From contig NZ_CP051680.1 of assembly GCF_012849095.1 (NCBI RefSeq), forward strand, positions 1,922,001 through 1,986,000: DNA of 64,000 nt, given 5' to 3'. Position 1 is the stretch's first letter. Each line of letters starts with the position of its first letter. The notes beneath the pieces were generated by a model. The model had not been told where the DNA came from and searched no databases. It was given only the letters and a program-made list of their open reading frames with translations. The position numbers and the translations under genes were made by a program. The DNA is from Cohnella herbarum. GTDB lineage: Bacteria > Bacillota > Bacilli > Paenibacillales > Paenibacillaceae. This document shows, in pieces, positions 1 to 8,608 of this stretch.

Positions 1-372
1 CTTCTCAAAGCCATGCTTTAGCATCAAGTATTTTGTTTCCGTATTTACTCTTGTTCTCCAGACCTTAGAAGAATACCATGTAGATCCGATGTTGAGATTA
101 TGATGCTCCTCCGAAATTCTCAGGAAACGCGTCGAGCCGACGAACTCATTGAGCTGTTTATCGAATACAGCGTATGGATATTGCTCTTTACGTTCACGAC
201 CATCTATCGCTTTATCAATAAAACGGTTCATGTCGTCGAGCGAATGAATCTTGATCGGGTAGTTAGCCCAAATTTCGGGATCCCTCGAACAATCGTATAA
301 GGATTTGGCGTGCTTAGCTTCCAAAGGAATTAACTTGACTCTATCTCCTTCTAACCCGGTAAACTGGAACAA
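1..372 (-). CDS. GNAT N-acetyltransferase, RimJ/RimL type (partial, runs off left edge)
   Basis: An open minus-strand frame of 124 codons reaches the window edge without a stop. The start is probably TTG at 372, just after a GAGGGGGAG ribosome-binding site. The translation reads like an Acetyltransf_3 protein: GDRVKLIPLEAKHAKSLYD near the N-terminus, then GSTWYSSKVWRTRVNTE, the acetyl-CoA-binding motif region, near the edge. Family members acetylate alpha-amino groups of proteins or small amines; the substrate cannot be told. It is the first of about a dozen GNAT domains here. Confidence 0.72.
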   Translation of the reverse strand, partial: MFQFTGLEGDRVKLIPLEAKHAKSLYDCSRDPEIWANYPIKIHSLDDMNRFIDKAIDGRERKEQYPYAVFDKQLNEFVGSTRFLRISEEHHNLNIGSTWYSSKVWRTRVNTETKYLMLKHGFEK

Positions 373-413
373 ATGGCTCCCCCTCGCTTCTACCTCGATT
401 GATGAAAATGGTG

Positions 414-893
414 CTAAATCTCCAATCGCAACCTGACCATGTCTCTGAGCCGCATGCCTTCTTCGAAGATTTCTTCCTCGTAATGTTTGACGAAGAAATC
501 GGTGTCCACCGCAAACATTCTGAATCCGCACTTCTGGTAAAGCTTCAGTTGCTTTACTCCGGTGCTTCCCGTTCCGATCTCGATCGTCTTGGCATGGAGC
601 AATTTCGACTCCTCGATCGCGCGTAACACTAACGCCTTTCCGATTCCTCGTCCTTGAAAATTTTCTCCAACGGCGACGTTCACGATCTCGATCGTCCCAG
701 GATGCGTACGGATGAGGACGAATTCGCCTACTAACTCTTCATCCAAATAAGCCAAATAGCAAATCCCTCTGCTCACGTATTCTTCGACTAAGTTTCTAGA
801 TGGATCAGCCAGCAATAGAAGGTCCCAAGGGGGGGCTTGATCAGGACCCATTGGTTTAATGATAAGGTTAGCGTTATCCAATTGATTCATCAT
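414..893 (-). CDS. GNAT family N-acetyltransferase
   Basis: 159 residues, a normal length for a one-domain GNAT. The acetyl-CoA pyrophosphate-binding motif QGRGIG lies at residues 80-85, followed by the usual helix and a late YQKCGF segment that closes the fold. It should transfer an acetyl group from acetyl-CoA to an amine in the cytoplasm; the substrate is unknown. The start ATG is doubled (ATGATG) behind a GGAG, so the exact first codon is uncertain by one residue. It stands alone and is divergent from the plus-strand gene at 961. Confidence 0.85.
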   Translation of the reverse strand: MMNQLDNANLIIKPMGPDQAPPWDLLLLADPSRNLVEEYVSRGICYLAYLDEELVGEFVLIRTHPGTIEIVNVAVGENFQGRGIGKALVLRAIEESKLLHAKTIEIGTGSTGVKQLKLYQKCGFRMFAVDTDFFVKHYEEEIFEEGMRLRDMVRLRLEI

Positions 894-960
894 CGTCTAC
901 GACTCCAATATGATTATTAAAATGATCTCCTCTTGGGAATCATTTTCTTGAGGTGAACTA

Positions 961-1413
961 ATGCACATGCTTATGAGAATCCTATGTATTGCGGTTGTTT
1001 TCTTCTTCGCATTCAACAATCGCGCCGTTCCCGCTTCGGAAGCTCCGAATGTCGCTATTTTCGATGTAAAACAGGAAAAAGTAACTAAAGTGATTCCGTT
1101 CGATGCGGTTTTAGAACAATCAATCGTCGAGGTACTACAATCTTCCCCCGCAATGTTCGGAGGATTTTCTTTGAATCCCCGAAATGGGCTTGTCCTGCAC
1201 TTCGTATTCGAGTCCCCGATTCGGCCCGCGAACCGGTTCTATACAAGTCGAATCAAAGAGCTCTACTTGTTCTTAGAACCGCAAACTAAGCCTAAAGCGC
1301 TGTTGTTCCTGACGTCCAATCAACCTAAGACGATGGTCGTGGAATTGGATTACGATACGGAATTGTTTATCCGAAACAACCGATTAGAGACAGCGTGGCA
1401 GCTTAGTCAATAA
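961..1413 (+). CDS. Hypothetical secreted protein
   Basis: 150 residues. ATG at 961 follows a good GAGGTGA ribosome-binding site. The first about 25 residues form a signal peptide: a short basic start, a hydrophobic run ILCIAVVFFFAF, and an Ala-rich exit near PASEA. The rest is a small mixed alpha/beta domain without a motif I recognise. It is one of very few plus-strand genes in the left half, and its 3' end overlaps the convergent gene at 1403-1600 by 11 bp. Secretion is well supported; function is unknown. Confidence 0.65.
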   Translation: MHMLMRILCIAVVFFFAFNNRAVPASEAPNVAIFDVKQEKVTKVIPFDAVLEQSIVEVLQSSPAMFGGFSLNPRNGLVLHFVFESPIRPANRFYTSRIKELYLFLEPQTKPKALLFLTSNQPKTMVVELDYDTELFIRNNRLETAWQLSQ

Positions 1414-1600
1414 ACGACAAGCCTTTCGTCTCGAGAGCTGCGCGCAGCTGTTTAATGGCATTCGGTCCAATGCCGTGCAATTGCTTGATTTCATTCTCGT
1501 TAAGCTTCGAGATCTGCTCCAAGCGCGTGATCCCTGCGTTGTGCAGCGCTCTTTGCGCGGGCTTGGACAATCCGGTTGGTAGATCATTCGCTTCTGTCAT
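1403..1600 (-). CDS. Small helix-hairpin-helix protein, RNA polymerase alpha-CTD-like
   Basis: 65 residues. The segment LSKPAQRALHNAGITRLEQI followed by GIGPNAIKQLRAAL is the (HhH)2 fold of the RNA polymerase alpha C-terminal domain and of short stand-alone homologues in Bacillota. It probably binds DNA or protein non-specifically; no catalytic residues are visible. It overlaps the membrane-protein gene upstream by 17 bp, so the two are probably translated from one message. A GGAGG lies about 12 bases before the ATG. A second frame over the same bases is a shadow. Confidence 0.75.
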   Translation of the reverse strand: MTEANDLPTGLSKPAQRALHNAGITRLEQISKLNENEIKQLHGIGPNAIKQLRAALETKGLSFID

Positions 1601-2093
1601 GGACTTGTAGTGCCTCCTCTATTTTGCGTTTTAGCACGACTAAGAGTATTGCAAGCATTAAAGATAGCGTGACCATCATCAAGTAAGTATTAAGATTAAA
1701 GATTTGGTTGTTGATATGAATAGATAAACCCGACGTTATGGAATCGATATACGCCCAATCGATTTCTCCCGAAATGCTCTTATTGGCTTGGGCGATGTGT
1801 TGTTTGTACCGCTGGAAGCTCGTCTGTTGATAAGAAATACCTACCACCCAATGGAATATGACCGCCATACTTGCAATAATCGTCCATTTTAACGGGATCA
1901 GCTTAAGCTTAATCCATCTGCACCATTGATACACTAGCACAAGGAATAGAACAACGATCGGTATCACGAATAGTAATGCCGGGTTACCGTTTCCGGACAC
2001 TTGCCCCGGACTAACCGTCATCGCGTGTTCGATGAACAGAAAGATGGATAGTAAGCTGACGAGATTCAATAAGAGCAAAAGAGTTGATTTCAA
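1584..2093 (-). CDS. Four-helix membrane protein of unknown function
   Basis: 169 residues with four hydrophobic segments, near residues 3-22, 42-57, 70-87 and 138-155. A polar loop containing SGEIDWAYIDSITSG sits between helices 3 and 4, and a charged tail ends the protein. The start is TTG at 2093, spaced well behind GGGAGCG. It belongs to the same transcription unit as the helix-hairpin-helix gene below it and the YqjF-like gene above it (28 bp gap). I recognise no family; it is clearly an integral membrane protein. Confidence 0.65.
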   Translation of the reverse strand: MKSTLLLLLNLVSLLSIFLFIEHAMTVSPGQVSGNGNPALLFVIPIVVLFLVLVYQWCRWIKLKLIPLKWTIIASMAVIFHWVVGISYQQTSFQRYKQHIAQANKSISGEIDWAYIDSITSGLSIHINNQIFNLNTYLMMVTLSLMLAILLVVLKRKIEEALQVHDRSE

Positions 2094-2121
2094 TGATCTT
2101 CGCTCCCTGCTTGCTCCCGAA

Positions 2122-2850
2122 TTAATGCTTTACTTCTTCCAGTCCCCATGTTAAAACTTCTAAACGCTCGGAATAGTGTAGAATGGGAGGTCCGGCGGGA
2201 AGCTGGATTCCGTAGCCGGCGGTCATCGTATTGGCGTAAATCTCTGCTTCCGCATGCTGTAACGGCCAAGGGTGATGAAGAATCTCGCATCTAAAGATTC
2301 GGTCTCCGTAACTTGAGTATAAACAGTATCTTTCCGTAAGCCAATGATCTAACGCGCCTTTTTGTGTCGCATAGGGAGTAGAAACGGGCTTGTATATCCC
2401 ATGAAAAAGAGCATTCTCCCCCGTGCCTCGCCGCTTGGACTCATACATGAAAGTTCCGTTTAAATCGTTGACCTTGATATCCGCCCAATAATAAGGCAAA
2501 TGATACAAGGCTTTCGCGCCTTTGACGGCAAGAAGATGAGTCGCATCCAAGCTAAAGAAGTAGACGCCCGGTTTGTCGTCTATCGTCACGTAAGTCCTAA
2601 CATTGATCTCGGCAAATTTCGATGTCAACGGGATCGGCGGCAAGTAACGTAACCGTATTCCGCTCATACGAAAAGGGATAACCCCGATCCAAGCCTGCCC
2701 CTCGTGAACATCGAGCTTCAGCGGACTTGGGATAAACGGTCGTAATTTCTCCACGGCAATCGGCCAATGAGCGAACAACAGGTTATGCCAGATTTGCTTC
2801 ATTCTCCAAGGCTTGGAAGGTACGGGCCAAGGTCGATGATCCGATCTCAT
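2122..2850 (-). CDS. DUF2071 family protein (YqjF-like)
   Basis: 242 residues, the usual full length. The N-terminal signature is typical of DUF2071: WHNLLFAHWPIAVEKLRPF, then IPSPLKLDVHEGQAWIGVIP. Later come YFFSLDATHLLAVKGAKALY and HLPYYWADIKV. The family is widespread in Bacillota and folds like an acetoacetate decarboxylase-related barrel, but its role is not established. The gene starts 5 bp after the glyoxalase-like gene above it and has AAGGGAG upstream, so the two are probably cotranscribed. Confidence 0.85.
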   Translation of the reverse strand: MRSDHRPWPVPSKPWRMKQIWHNLLFAHWPIAVEKLRPFIPSPLKLDVHEGQAWIGVIPFRMSGIRLRYLPPIPLTSKFAEINVRTYVTIDDKPGVYFFSLDATHLLAVKGAKALYHLPYYWADIKVNDLNGTFMYESKRRGTGENALFHGIYKPVSTPYATQKGALDHWLTERYCLYSSYGDRIFRCEILHHPWPLQHAEAEIYANTMTAGYGIQLPAGPPILHYSERLEVLTWGLEEVKH

Positions 2851-2855
2851 CGCAT

Positions 2856-3560
2856 TCAGTCTCCCTTGTTAGATTTTCCGGATACGGCTCTCGAGGTGAT
2901 CCGATAGGGATAGTTTTCAAGCTGAACAGTGTCTTCCCAAGCGTTAGCGATGACGATTTCCAATGGGTAAATTTCGACTTTCTTATCCGATCCTAACCAG
3001 ATGCGATCTAAGGAGGAAAGGATTAACAAGCCTTGCTCGTCACCGATCGGCGTAAACATGTCGTCCCCGGAGAGATAAATTTGCTCATCGTATCGTTCGA
3101 TCAACAATTCTGACAGCGAGATCACGTCGAGCGCCGGCATGCCGATCTCGCTTATGTTTAACAAATCTTCCGGATTGAAAGGTTGATCCGACTCTTGCTT
3201 CGTGTTATGTCTCGCGATGAATTCAACGATATTGCCAGCGGGATCGTAAAAATAAGCAGAATGGGCATTCCAATCCTTAAAGAAGTTGACTTCTTTTTCA
3301 TTGGTGAGGTTAATCACGATTCCTCTGGCCTTCAGCCAGGGAACGATTTGATCGGCTTTGCTTTCCGTCACGTTAAACGCAAAGTGATAATACGGTTTGA
3401 GCTCGGCATCGCATCGTTCGAACGTTAATCTCGATTCCCCGACTTCGAAAGAAACCCGTCTCTCGGAACGCTTGACTATTGGCAGCTCTAACACCCGATT
3501 ATAAAAGTCGACTATAGATTCCAAATTGTTCGCGAACAATTTGATTTCTTGAATGAACAT
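2856..3560 (-). CDS. VOC (glyoxalase/bleomycin-resistance) superfamily protein
   Basis: 234 residues. The first about 120 form a VOC domain: it opens KLFANNLESIVDFYNRVLEL and closes YFYDPAGNIVEFIARH, with the usual metal-ligand Glu. The remaining about 110 residues (ISEIGMPALDVISLSELLIE onward) look like a second, diverged half, as in two-module VOC proteins. The start ATG follows GGGAGGGGATAAAT. VOC members include glyoxalases, dioxygenases and antibiotic-binding proteins; nothing here selects one. It is followed closely by the YqjF-like gene. Confidence 0.82.
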   Translation of the reverse strand: MFIQEIKLFANNLESIVDFYNRVLELPIVKRSERRVSFEVGESRLTFERCDAELKPYYHFAFNVTESKADQIVPWLKARGIVINLTNEKEVNFFKDWNAHSAYFYDPAGNIVEFIARHNTKQESDQPFNPEDLLNISEIGMPALDVISLSELLIERYDEQIYLSGDDMFTPIGDEQGLLILSSLDRIWLGSDKKVEIYPLEIVIANAWEDTVQLENYPYRITSRAVSGKSNKGD

Positions 3561-3613
3561 ATTTATCCCCTCCCGAATGCCATTTCATTACACCAGAATA
3601 TCGGATATGAACC

Positions 3614-4495
3614 TCACTTATGCACGACCGTTCCAAAAGTTATCTTCATATTCGGAGCGCAAGTTAGCCAAAAGTCCTCCCCGAATTCCTTAGAAAATTT
3701 CAATTCTGCTTCATATTGAGCCTTGGCTTCTTCTTCAGTTAATCCCCTCGACATAAGGTTATCTATAATTTCCATCTCATCGCCAGGTTCTTGCCCGATC
3801 CCATCCTCCCGTAACGAGCGAAAGAGCTTATATTTGCTGTCCCTATCCATATTTCGATCTAGAAAATTAACCTTATCGCTGACTCTGCACTCTACGTGGT
3901 TTAATCCCAATTGGCTTAATATGATCGGTATTCGTATCCCGATATTCCCTTGTTTCCCTCCCGACTTCGCATCTGCTTCAAACAGCTTCTGAAGAATTCC
4001 CAAGCGAATAACTTGGGAGGGTTCGAGATCATCAAAGCCGTAGTTCGCCATATTCGCGATCCAGTGAGTTTCGAAACAAATGACTTTCCCCTTATCCCGC
4101 ACGCTATCCTTCATTTTCCCCAATATGGATGTCGGGTCGTTCATATGTAATAAAAAAGCATGACACATCGCAATGTCATACTTGGTACCGACTTCGAAAC
4201 GTTCGATATCTTCGGCGATGAATTCAGTCTGATACGGAAGATTATGAAAGATGTCCTTGGCTTTCCGGATCAACTCTTCACCCTTGTCAATGCCCGTATA
4301 GGTCGATCCTTCGGGAAGGAGCGGAAGCAGTTTAATTCCAAGATAACCATATCCGCATCCATAATCAATAATGTTAACCGGCTTATGGATTTTCCAGACT
4401 TTGGTTACCAGAAATTCAAGATAATCATCATTGTAGTATAGCCATCGCGTGTTTCTAAGATATTCGATTTGCGTGTCCCAATAATAGTCGGACAT
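3614..4495 (-). CDS. Class I SAM-dependent methyltransferase
   Basis: 293 residues from the ATG at 4495, chosen because AGGAG lies 7 bases before it; an in-frame ATG seven codons upstream has no ribosome-binding site. SAM-binding motif I is DYGCGYGYLG (about residues 44-53), motif II ends TGIDKGEELI, and motif IV is YDIAMCHAFLLHM. The C-terminal third carries no recognised domain. The acceptor substrate cannot be deduced. It is a single gene, 98 bp upstream of the DUF2164 gene's stop-to-start gap on the minus strand. Confidence 0.83.
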   Translation of the reverse strand: MSDYYWDTQIEYLRNTRWLYYNDDYLEFLVTKVWKIHKPVNIIDYGCGYGYLGIKLLPLLPEGSTYTGIDKGEELIRKAKDIFHNLPYQTEFIAEDIERFEVGTKYDIAMCHAFLLHMNDPTSILGKMKDSVRDKGKVICFETHWIANMANYGFDDLEPSQVIRLGILQKLFEADAKSGGKQGNIGIRIPIILSQLGLNHVECRVSDKVNFLDRNMDRDSKYKLFRSLREDGIGQEPGDEMEIIDNLMSRGLTEEEAKAQYEAELKFSKEFGEDFWLTCAPNMKITFGTVVHK

Positions 4496-4534
4496 TCTAC
4501 ACGCTCCTATAGTCATCAGTGCCGTTACTTCATC

Positions 4535-4795
4535 TTATTTTCTTCCGTTGTAAGTCGGTTTCTCCAGCGTATATAATTCATCGTCCAATTGATTGTATTT
4601 TTCGTTGATTACCGTTCTTGCGTCCGCTAACGCCTTATTGTACAAATAGGGCCCGAGTTCTTTAATCATAAAGTCGATGAGTTGCTCCGCTCCCAATGCT
4701 CCGATCGTTTCCGATCGCTCGTCTTCGAAATAAGCTTGCACGCTCCGAACGATTTCGTCTTTTTCTTCTCTTGGCAGCTTTAATATAATGGTCAT
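4535..4795 (-). CDS. DUF2164 family protein
   Basis: 86 residues, matching the usual small size of DUF2164. The family pattern is visible: LPREEKDEIVRSVQAYFEDE, then IGALGAEQLIDFMIKELGPY and YNKALADARTVINEK. It is a soluble, mainly helical cytoplasmic protein whose role is unknown. A GGAGGGT precedes the ATG. No partner gene is evident. Confidence 0.85.
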   Translation of the reverse strand: MTIILKLPREEKDEIVRSVQAYFEDERSETIGALGAEQLIDFMIKELGPYLYNKALADARTVINEKYNQLDDELYTLEKPTYNGRK

Positions 4796-4884
4796 ATGGA
4801 CCCTCCTTTATTTGTCATCGCCGATCGCCGGTTCGCCTCGAACCCAAGCACGACCTGCTGCGATCGCATCGCGAGGCTGGTTAC

Positions 4885-5361
4885 TCACTCCACCCCTTTA
4901 AATACGAATTCCCTGTATTTCTTATAGTCGAGCTTCTCGTAAAAGCTTGAAGCCATTTTATTATCGACCCAATAGTCCAGTTCTATTTTATGTATGCTGT
5001 TTTCTTTAGCGATTTGTTCAACCTTACTCATTAATTGATAGCCGAGTCCCTTATGCCGAAACTCTTCCGCAACGCTCAGTTGGTGCACGTAAACGACTTT
5101 GTACGAATTTCTAAACGCATTTTCTTCGTAATCCTTGATCTCAATCCATACATATCCAAGCGATTGTTCTTGATCCATTATTATATAAAAGCGGAACTTC
5201 GAATTGCCCATGATGTGCTGATAGAAGTCGTTCATTGCCGCGTAGTTATAAGGTTTGAAGTATTCCGGGTATAAGCTCACATGCAAGTCATGGACGTCCT
5301 TATTCAGCCGCGCGATCAATTCGTGATCCGTAGTTTGAATGATTTCAAGCTCCAATTTCAA
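4885..5361 (-). CDS. GNAT family N-acetyltransferase
   Basis: 158 residues. Motif A is RHKGLG at residues 102-107, preceded by the strand VVYVHQLSVAEEF, and the C-terminal part has the usual SSFYEKLDYKKYREF. The family transfers acetyl from acetyl-CoA to amines; the substrate is unknown. It lies alone, with about 90 bp before the DUF2164 gene and 40 bp after the DinB-like gene. Confidence 0.86.
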   Translation of the reverse strand: MKLELEIIQTTDHELIARLNKDVHDLHVSLYPEYFKPYNYAAMNDFYQHIMGNSKFRFYIIMDQEQSLGYVWIEIKDYEENAFRNSYKVVYVHQLSVAEEFRHKGLGYQLMSKVEQIAKENSIHKIELDYWVDNKMASSFYEKLDYKKYREFVFKGVE

Positions 5362-5400
5362 TCACTCCCGGAAAATTTTATCTAAACCAATCCAAAAGCT

Positions 5401-6264
5401 TCAAGACCATCCGTTCCTTCTGATTAATGACGTGATTTGCGCAATGTGATGACGATTATGCCATACGAACCTTTGAAGCGCTATGTCCAACGTAATGTTG
5501 CCTAGTAATTGGGTCCTTAATTTTCTATGATAATCATCTGAGTTCATACCGTTAAGTACGCTTAAGAAGCGGCTATGGAGGGATTCAAGAAGTAGAATTG
5601 ACGTTTCGATAGGGACGTCTTTGTAATCGTTGAGTTCAGCCCATAAATCTTCGCGATAGGAATGAACCAGAGGTTCATCTTCGGTTAGCGCCCTCTTAAA
5701 GCGTAAATAAGCGTTCATATCATTATCAGCCAGGTGATGAACGACTTGCTGAATGGTCCAGCCCTCGTGACGATATGGGGTTTGAAGCTGATCAAGCGTG
5801 AGGTTCGTCAACGTATGTCTAAGCGTTATCGTAATATCCGGAATCTGATTGATAAAGCTTTGACGCTCTTCGGACGAGGGTAACGGAATCGGTTCGAACT
5901 TTCCTATCGGAAAACGCGTTTGATCCAGTTCCCCTATCTTTCCGAAGGAAACTCTACTGGGTAATTCTTCTCTGTTTAGAGATTTGTAAACCTCAACGAT
6001 ATCAGGCACACGGGTCAACGTTAAATGAATCCCTTGAAGTATTTCCGGCTCCAACTCCTCTATCCGAACCACGTCTTCATGCATAAGAACCATTCGCCCT
6101 TTGGAGGATTTGATGTTCCGATTGGATCGATCAAAGATGTTGATCATGCTGTGACCGTCAGGTAGACTTTCGTTGTCTGGCAGTTCGAGAATCTCGCAAA
6201 CCATCCATTCTTGATTTTTGGTAATGATCTTAACATATTGTCCGGCATAACGATTAAGTTCCAA
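5401..6264 (-). CDS. Bacillithiol S-transferase-like DinB protein (YfiT/BstA) with an extra N-terminal domain
   Basis: 287 residues from TTG at 6264, which sits 8 bases after AGAGGAG; a GTG three codons earlier overlaps that ribosome-binding site. Residues from about 118 on match YfiT/BstA: FPIGKFEPIPLPSSEERQSF, WTIQQVVHHLADNDMNAYLR and FVWHNRHHIAQI, which supply the three metal-ligand histidines. Such enzymes join bacillithiol to electrophiles such as antibiotics. The first about 110 residues (RYAGQYVKIITKNQEWMVCE onward) are not part of YfiT, which is about 178 residues, and I do not recognise them. Confidence 0.8.
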   Translation of the reverse strand: MELNRYAGQYVKIITKNQEWMVCEILELPDNESLPDGHSMINIFDRSNRNIKSSKGRMVLMHEDVVRIEELEPEILQGIHLTLTRVPDIVEVYKSLNREELPSRVSFGKIGELDQTRFPIGKFEPIPLPSSEERQSFINQIPDITITLRHTLTNLTLDQLQTPYRHEGWTIQQVVHHLADNDMNAYLRFKRALTEDEPLVHSYREDLWAELNDYKDVPIETSILLLESLHSRFLSVLNGMNSDDYHRKLRTQLLGNITLDIALQRFVWHNRHHIAQITSLIRRNGWS

Positions 6265-6307
6265 TACGATCACTCCTCTTGGGATCGGAATACTTGCTTA
6301 GCTGGCA

Positions 6308-6853
6308 CTAAACTTTCGCATCATACTCTATCAGCCAACAATCTCGTAACTGTCCTTCATGCATCTCGTGCTTTTCCAGATACATCTTCTTTCTGAATCC
6401 ACATTTCTCATAGACTCTTAAGGCTCTAGTGTTCCATGCCTGAGGGTCCATCACGATTTTCGTTGCCGCTTGATGATCTATCAGGTATTTAACGGTTTCT
6501 TGAATAAGCCGCGAGCCGATTCCTCTGTTCCAATATTCGCTTTCGCCGATAAATTGATCCATCCCATAGATGTTGCCTTGGTAATCCTTAAGGTCATATT
6601 GCTCTAATTCATCTTCATCAATGAGATAAAACTGCAGGTATCCGATGTCGACTTGGTTGTATTGAATAATACAAGGGGTGACTCCTTCGCAATCCTCATA
6701 AAAATGCTGCCTTACCAAGTCCATATCATGAGGTCGATCACGACCTTCATAATATTCTAAGACCACAGGGTCCGAGAGCCATCTTACTAGCAAGGGCGCA
6801 TCCTCCGGTTCAAGACTTCTAAGGGAAATTTCATTGCTTTGATAAATGATCAT
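6308..6853 (-). CDS. Aminoglycoside 6'-N-acetyltransferase-like GNAT protein
   Basis: 181 residues, the same length and layout as AAC(6')-type enzymes. It shows a typical N-terminus with LRSLEPEDAPLLVRWLSDP, a central VTPCIIQYNQVDIGYLQFY, the segment YGMDQFIGESEYWNRGIGS with the acetyl-CoA motif at 109-114, then KIVMDPQAWNTRALRVYEKC. In known AAC(6') enzymes this fold acetylates aminoglycosides. Whether this protein does so is inference; many chromosomal relatives do not confer resistance. The ATG follows CGGAG. No partner genes. Confidence 0.75.
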   Translation of the reverse strand: MIIYQSNEISLRSLEPEDAPLLVRWLSDPVVLEYYEGRDRPHDMDLVRQHFYEDCEGVTPCIIQYNQVDIGYLQFYLIDEDELEQYDLKDYQGNIYGMDQFIGESEYWNRGIGSRLIQETVKYLIDHQAATKIVMDPQAWNTRALRVYEKCGFRKKMYLEKHEMHEGQLRDCWLIEYDAKV

Positions 6854-6894
6854 AAGGGATTCTCCGATCTTGTTCTTCTGGCGGGTTCAGTAGA

Positions 6895-7422
6895 TTACAG
6901 TTCTTTAATCATATGGATATCTTCCGGTTCTTTATTAAACAGCTCTTCATCGATGCCATCGGTTAACCGACTTCCATTGCTTCTATAGAAAGAGACGGCA
7001 GACCTCGTTTCCGTTGACGAAATATACAAATACTTGGCGCCCCTGCTTCTTGCCTCATCCGCAAGCTGATTTAAGATTTGGGTGCCAACTCCCTGTCTTC
7101 TATAATTTCTTGATACGTACATTAAATCCACTTGGAGTTGATCTTGATTAGCGCCTCTGAATTTGTGAGCTAGAACTCCGAACGCAATCAACATATCGCC
7201 ATCGAAAGCTCCGATCGCCGTTCCTCCATGGCTTAACTCGAATAGATAACGTTCTTGCAATTCCTCAATCATCTCTACATTCCAATTGGGACATTCATGG
7301 TTCGCGCCGATCTCCAATAAGTTTCCGTTTTGCATCTTATAGATAAGATCGATATGTTCCGACCTGTCGATTTCTTTAAGCTTATTTACTTGATCTTGCG
7401 TCATCGTTCGATAGGTAATCAT
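6895..7422 (-). CDS. GNAT family N-acetyltransferase
   Basis: 175 residues from ATG at 7422, behind AAGGAG; a longer frame would run 40 bp into the preceding gene. Motif A RRQGVG is at residues 108-113, after the strand QLQVDLMYVSRNY, and the late SSTETRSAVSFYRSNGSRL is typical of the fold. The substrate is unknown. It begins 20 bp after the stop of the lipoprotein gene, so it may be the last gene of a NUDIX-lipoprotein-GNAT message. Confidence 0.82.
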   Translation of the reverse strand: MITYRTMTQDQVNKLKEIDRSEHIDLIYKMQNGNLLEIGANHECPNWNVEMIEELQERYLFELSHGGTAIGAFDGDMLIAFGVLAHKFRGANQDQLQVDLMYVSRNYRRQGVGTQILNQLADEARSRGAKYLYISSTETRSAVSFYRSNGSRLTDGIDEELFNKEPEDIHMIKEL

Positions 7423-7442
7423 AACCGACCAATATCTCCTTG

Positions 7443-8162
7443 TTATCGACTGTCTAATCTTACGAACTCCGTCCCATCCCATCTTAAAGTTACCTCAACG
7501 TCTTTCCCAATTGAGTTATCGTAACTTGATTTCTTAATGGTGATTTCGTCTATCTTTTCTAATTTCGTTGAATACCTGCCGTTTCCCGCGCTTATGAATA
7601 GTTCCGGATTTCCGCTCACTGGTAGTTCCTTGATATGGTCATCATCCGTTATTGAAAATATTTTAAAGAAATATCCATTGCTAGTCCCATACTGTCCGAT
7701 TGTAAAATCAGCTTGGCCATCCCCATTGTAATCATCGAATTCGATTTGAAAGAAGTCATTAAAGATGAGGTCATTAGTAAAGTGTTCGTTTAATGGAAAC
7801 GTACTTTTGACCTCTCCATATTCATCGGTTATTACAATCTGAAAATCACCCGACCAGCCTCTTCCGTAAAAGGGGCTTGGCGACCAGTCTTCATAGTATC
7901 TTCCTTTAACCAATTGAAGATTTAACTTATCGTTCTTATGAGTGACCGAATATAAATCGTTGGTTGAAATCGTCATCGGTCCCGTAACCGTGATGGAGTT
8001 AGAGTTGCTATCGTTCACGGTTGCTTGCGCGGATTGGAGAACCGTCTCTTTCCCGCAACCTGCGAGCAAGAATAGTAGTGGGATAATTAATAACTTCTTC
8101 ACGATGCGAGTATTCACTCCTGTCTGATGAATCATGCTAACGATATTTTCCCTATTGTTCAC
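7443..8162 (-). CDS. Putative lipoprotein of unknown function
   Basis: 239 residues if read from GTG at 8162, which overlaps the TGA of the NUDIX gene (shared GTGA), a sign of translational coupling. The hydrophobic stretch LLIIPLLFLL ends in the lipobox LLAGC, so the mature protein is anchored outside the membrane by its Cys. A start at the inner GTG before KKLLIIP would give a more typical signal peptide. The body has the calcium-binding-like loop DYNGDGQADF. Function unknown. Confidence 0.72.
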   Translation of the reverse strand: MNNRENIVSMIHQTGVNTRIVKKLLIIPLLFLLAGCGKETVLQSAQATVNDSNSNSITVTGPMTISTNDLYSVTHKNDKLNLQLVKGRYYEDWSPSPFYGRGWSGDFQIVITDEYGEVKSTFPLNEHFTNDLIFNDFFQIEFDDYNGDGQADFTIGQYGTSNGYFFKIFSITDDDHIKELPVSGNPELFISAGNGRYSTKLEKIDEITIKKSSYDNSIGKDVEVTLRWDGTEFVRLDSR

Positions 8163-8581
8163 TTGATTCCTTCGTTATGATAAGCAACTTCATTTCCAGC
8201 GATTAATTTTCTTATTCCGCCTTGGTAATAGGGCATTAATCGTTCTGCTGTTTCCACATCCATCCATGCCAGCTCAGAGATTTCATCGGGCCTATCAATG
8301 CCTTCATTCCCTCCAATGATCTCTGCTCTGAAAGTGATGAAGATAACATGTTCATCAATACTCTCGAACTTACGTTCATTTACCGCCACTATGCCGTGAA
8401 TTTTAACATCGAGTCCGGTTTCTTCTTTCGCTTCTCTTATCGCTGCTTCTTCTAGAGATTCGCCTTTTTCAACAGCTCCTCCGGGAAGCGACCAACTATC
8501 TCTACCCGTATTTTTGACCATTAACACTTTCGATTTTGTCCTATCCGTGATTAAGGAATACGTGACATCGACTCTTCTCAT
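8159..8581 (-). CDS. NUDIX hydrolase
   Basis: 140 residues. A complete Nudix box spans residues 35-57, GAVEKGESLEEAAIREAKEE then TGL, with the metal-binding Glu pairs intact. It should hydrolyse a nucleoside diphosphate linked to another moiety, in the MutT/ADP-ribose pyrophosphatase style; the substrate is unknown. It overlaps the downstream lipoprotein gene by 4 bp and follows the RidA gene after 27 bp, so the three are probably cotranscribed. Confidence 0.9.
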   Translation of the reverse strand: MRRVDVTYSLITDRTKSKVLMVKNTGRDSWSLPGGAVEKGESLEEAAIREAKEETGLDVKIHGIVAVNERKFESIDEHVIFITFRAEIIGGNEGIDRPDEISELAWMDVETAERLMPYYQGGIRKLIAGNEVAYHNEGIK

Positions 8582-8608
8582 CTGACCGTCTTCCTCTCTT
8601 CCATTGAA

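Noticed and set aside
100..300. 66-codon plus-strand frame at the left edge
   Set aside because: Antisense of the partial GNAT gene, whose translation is convincing.
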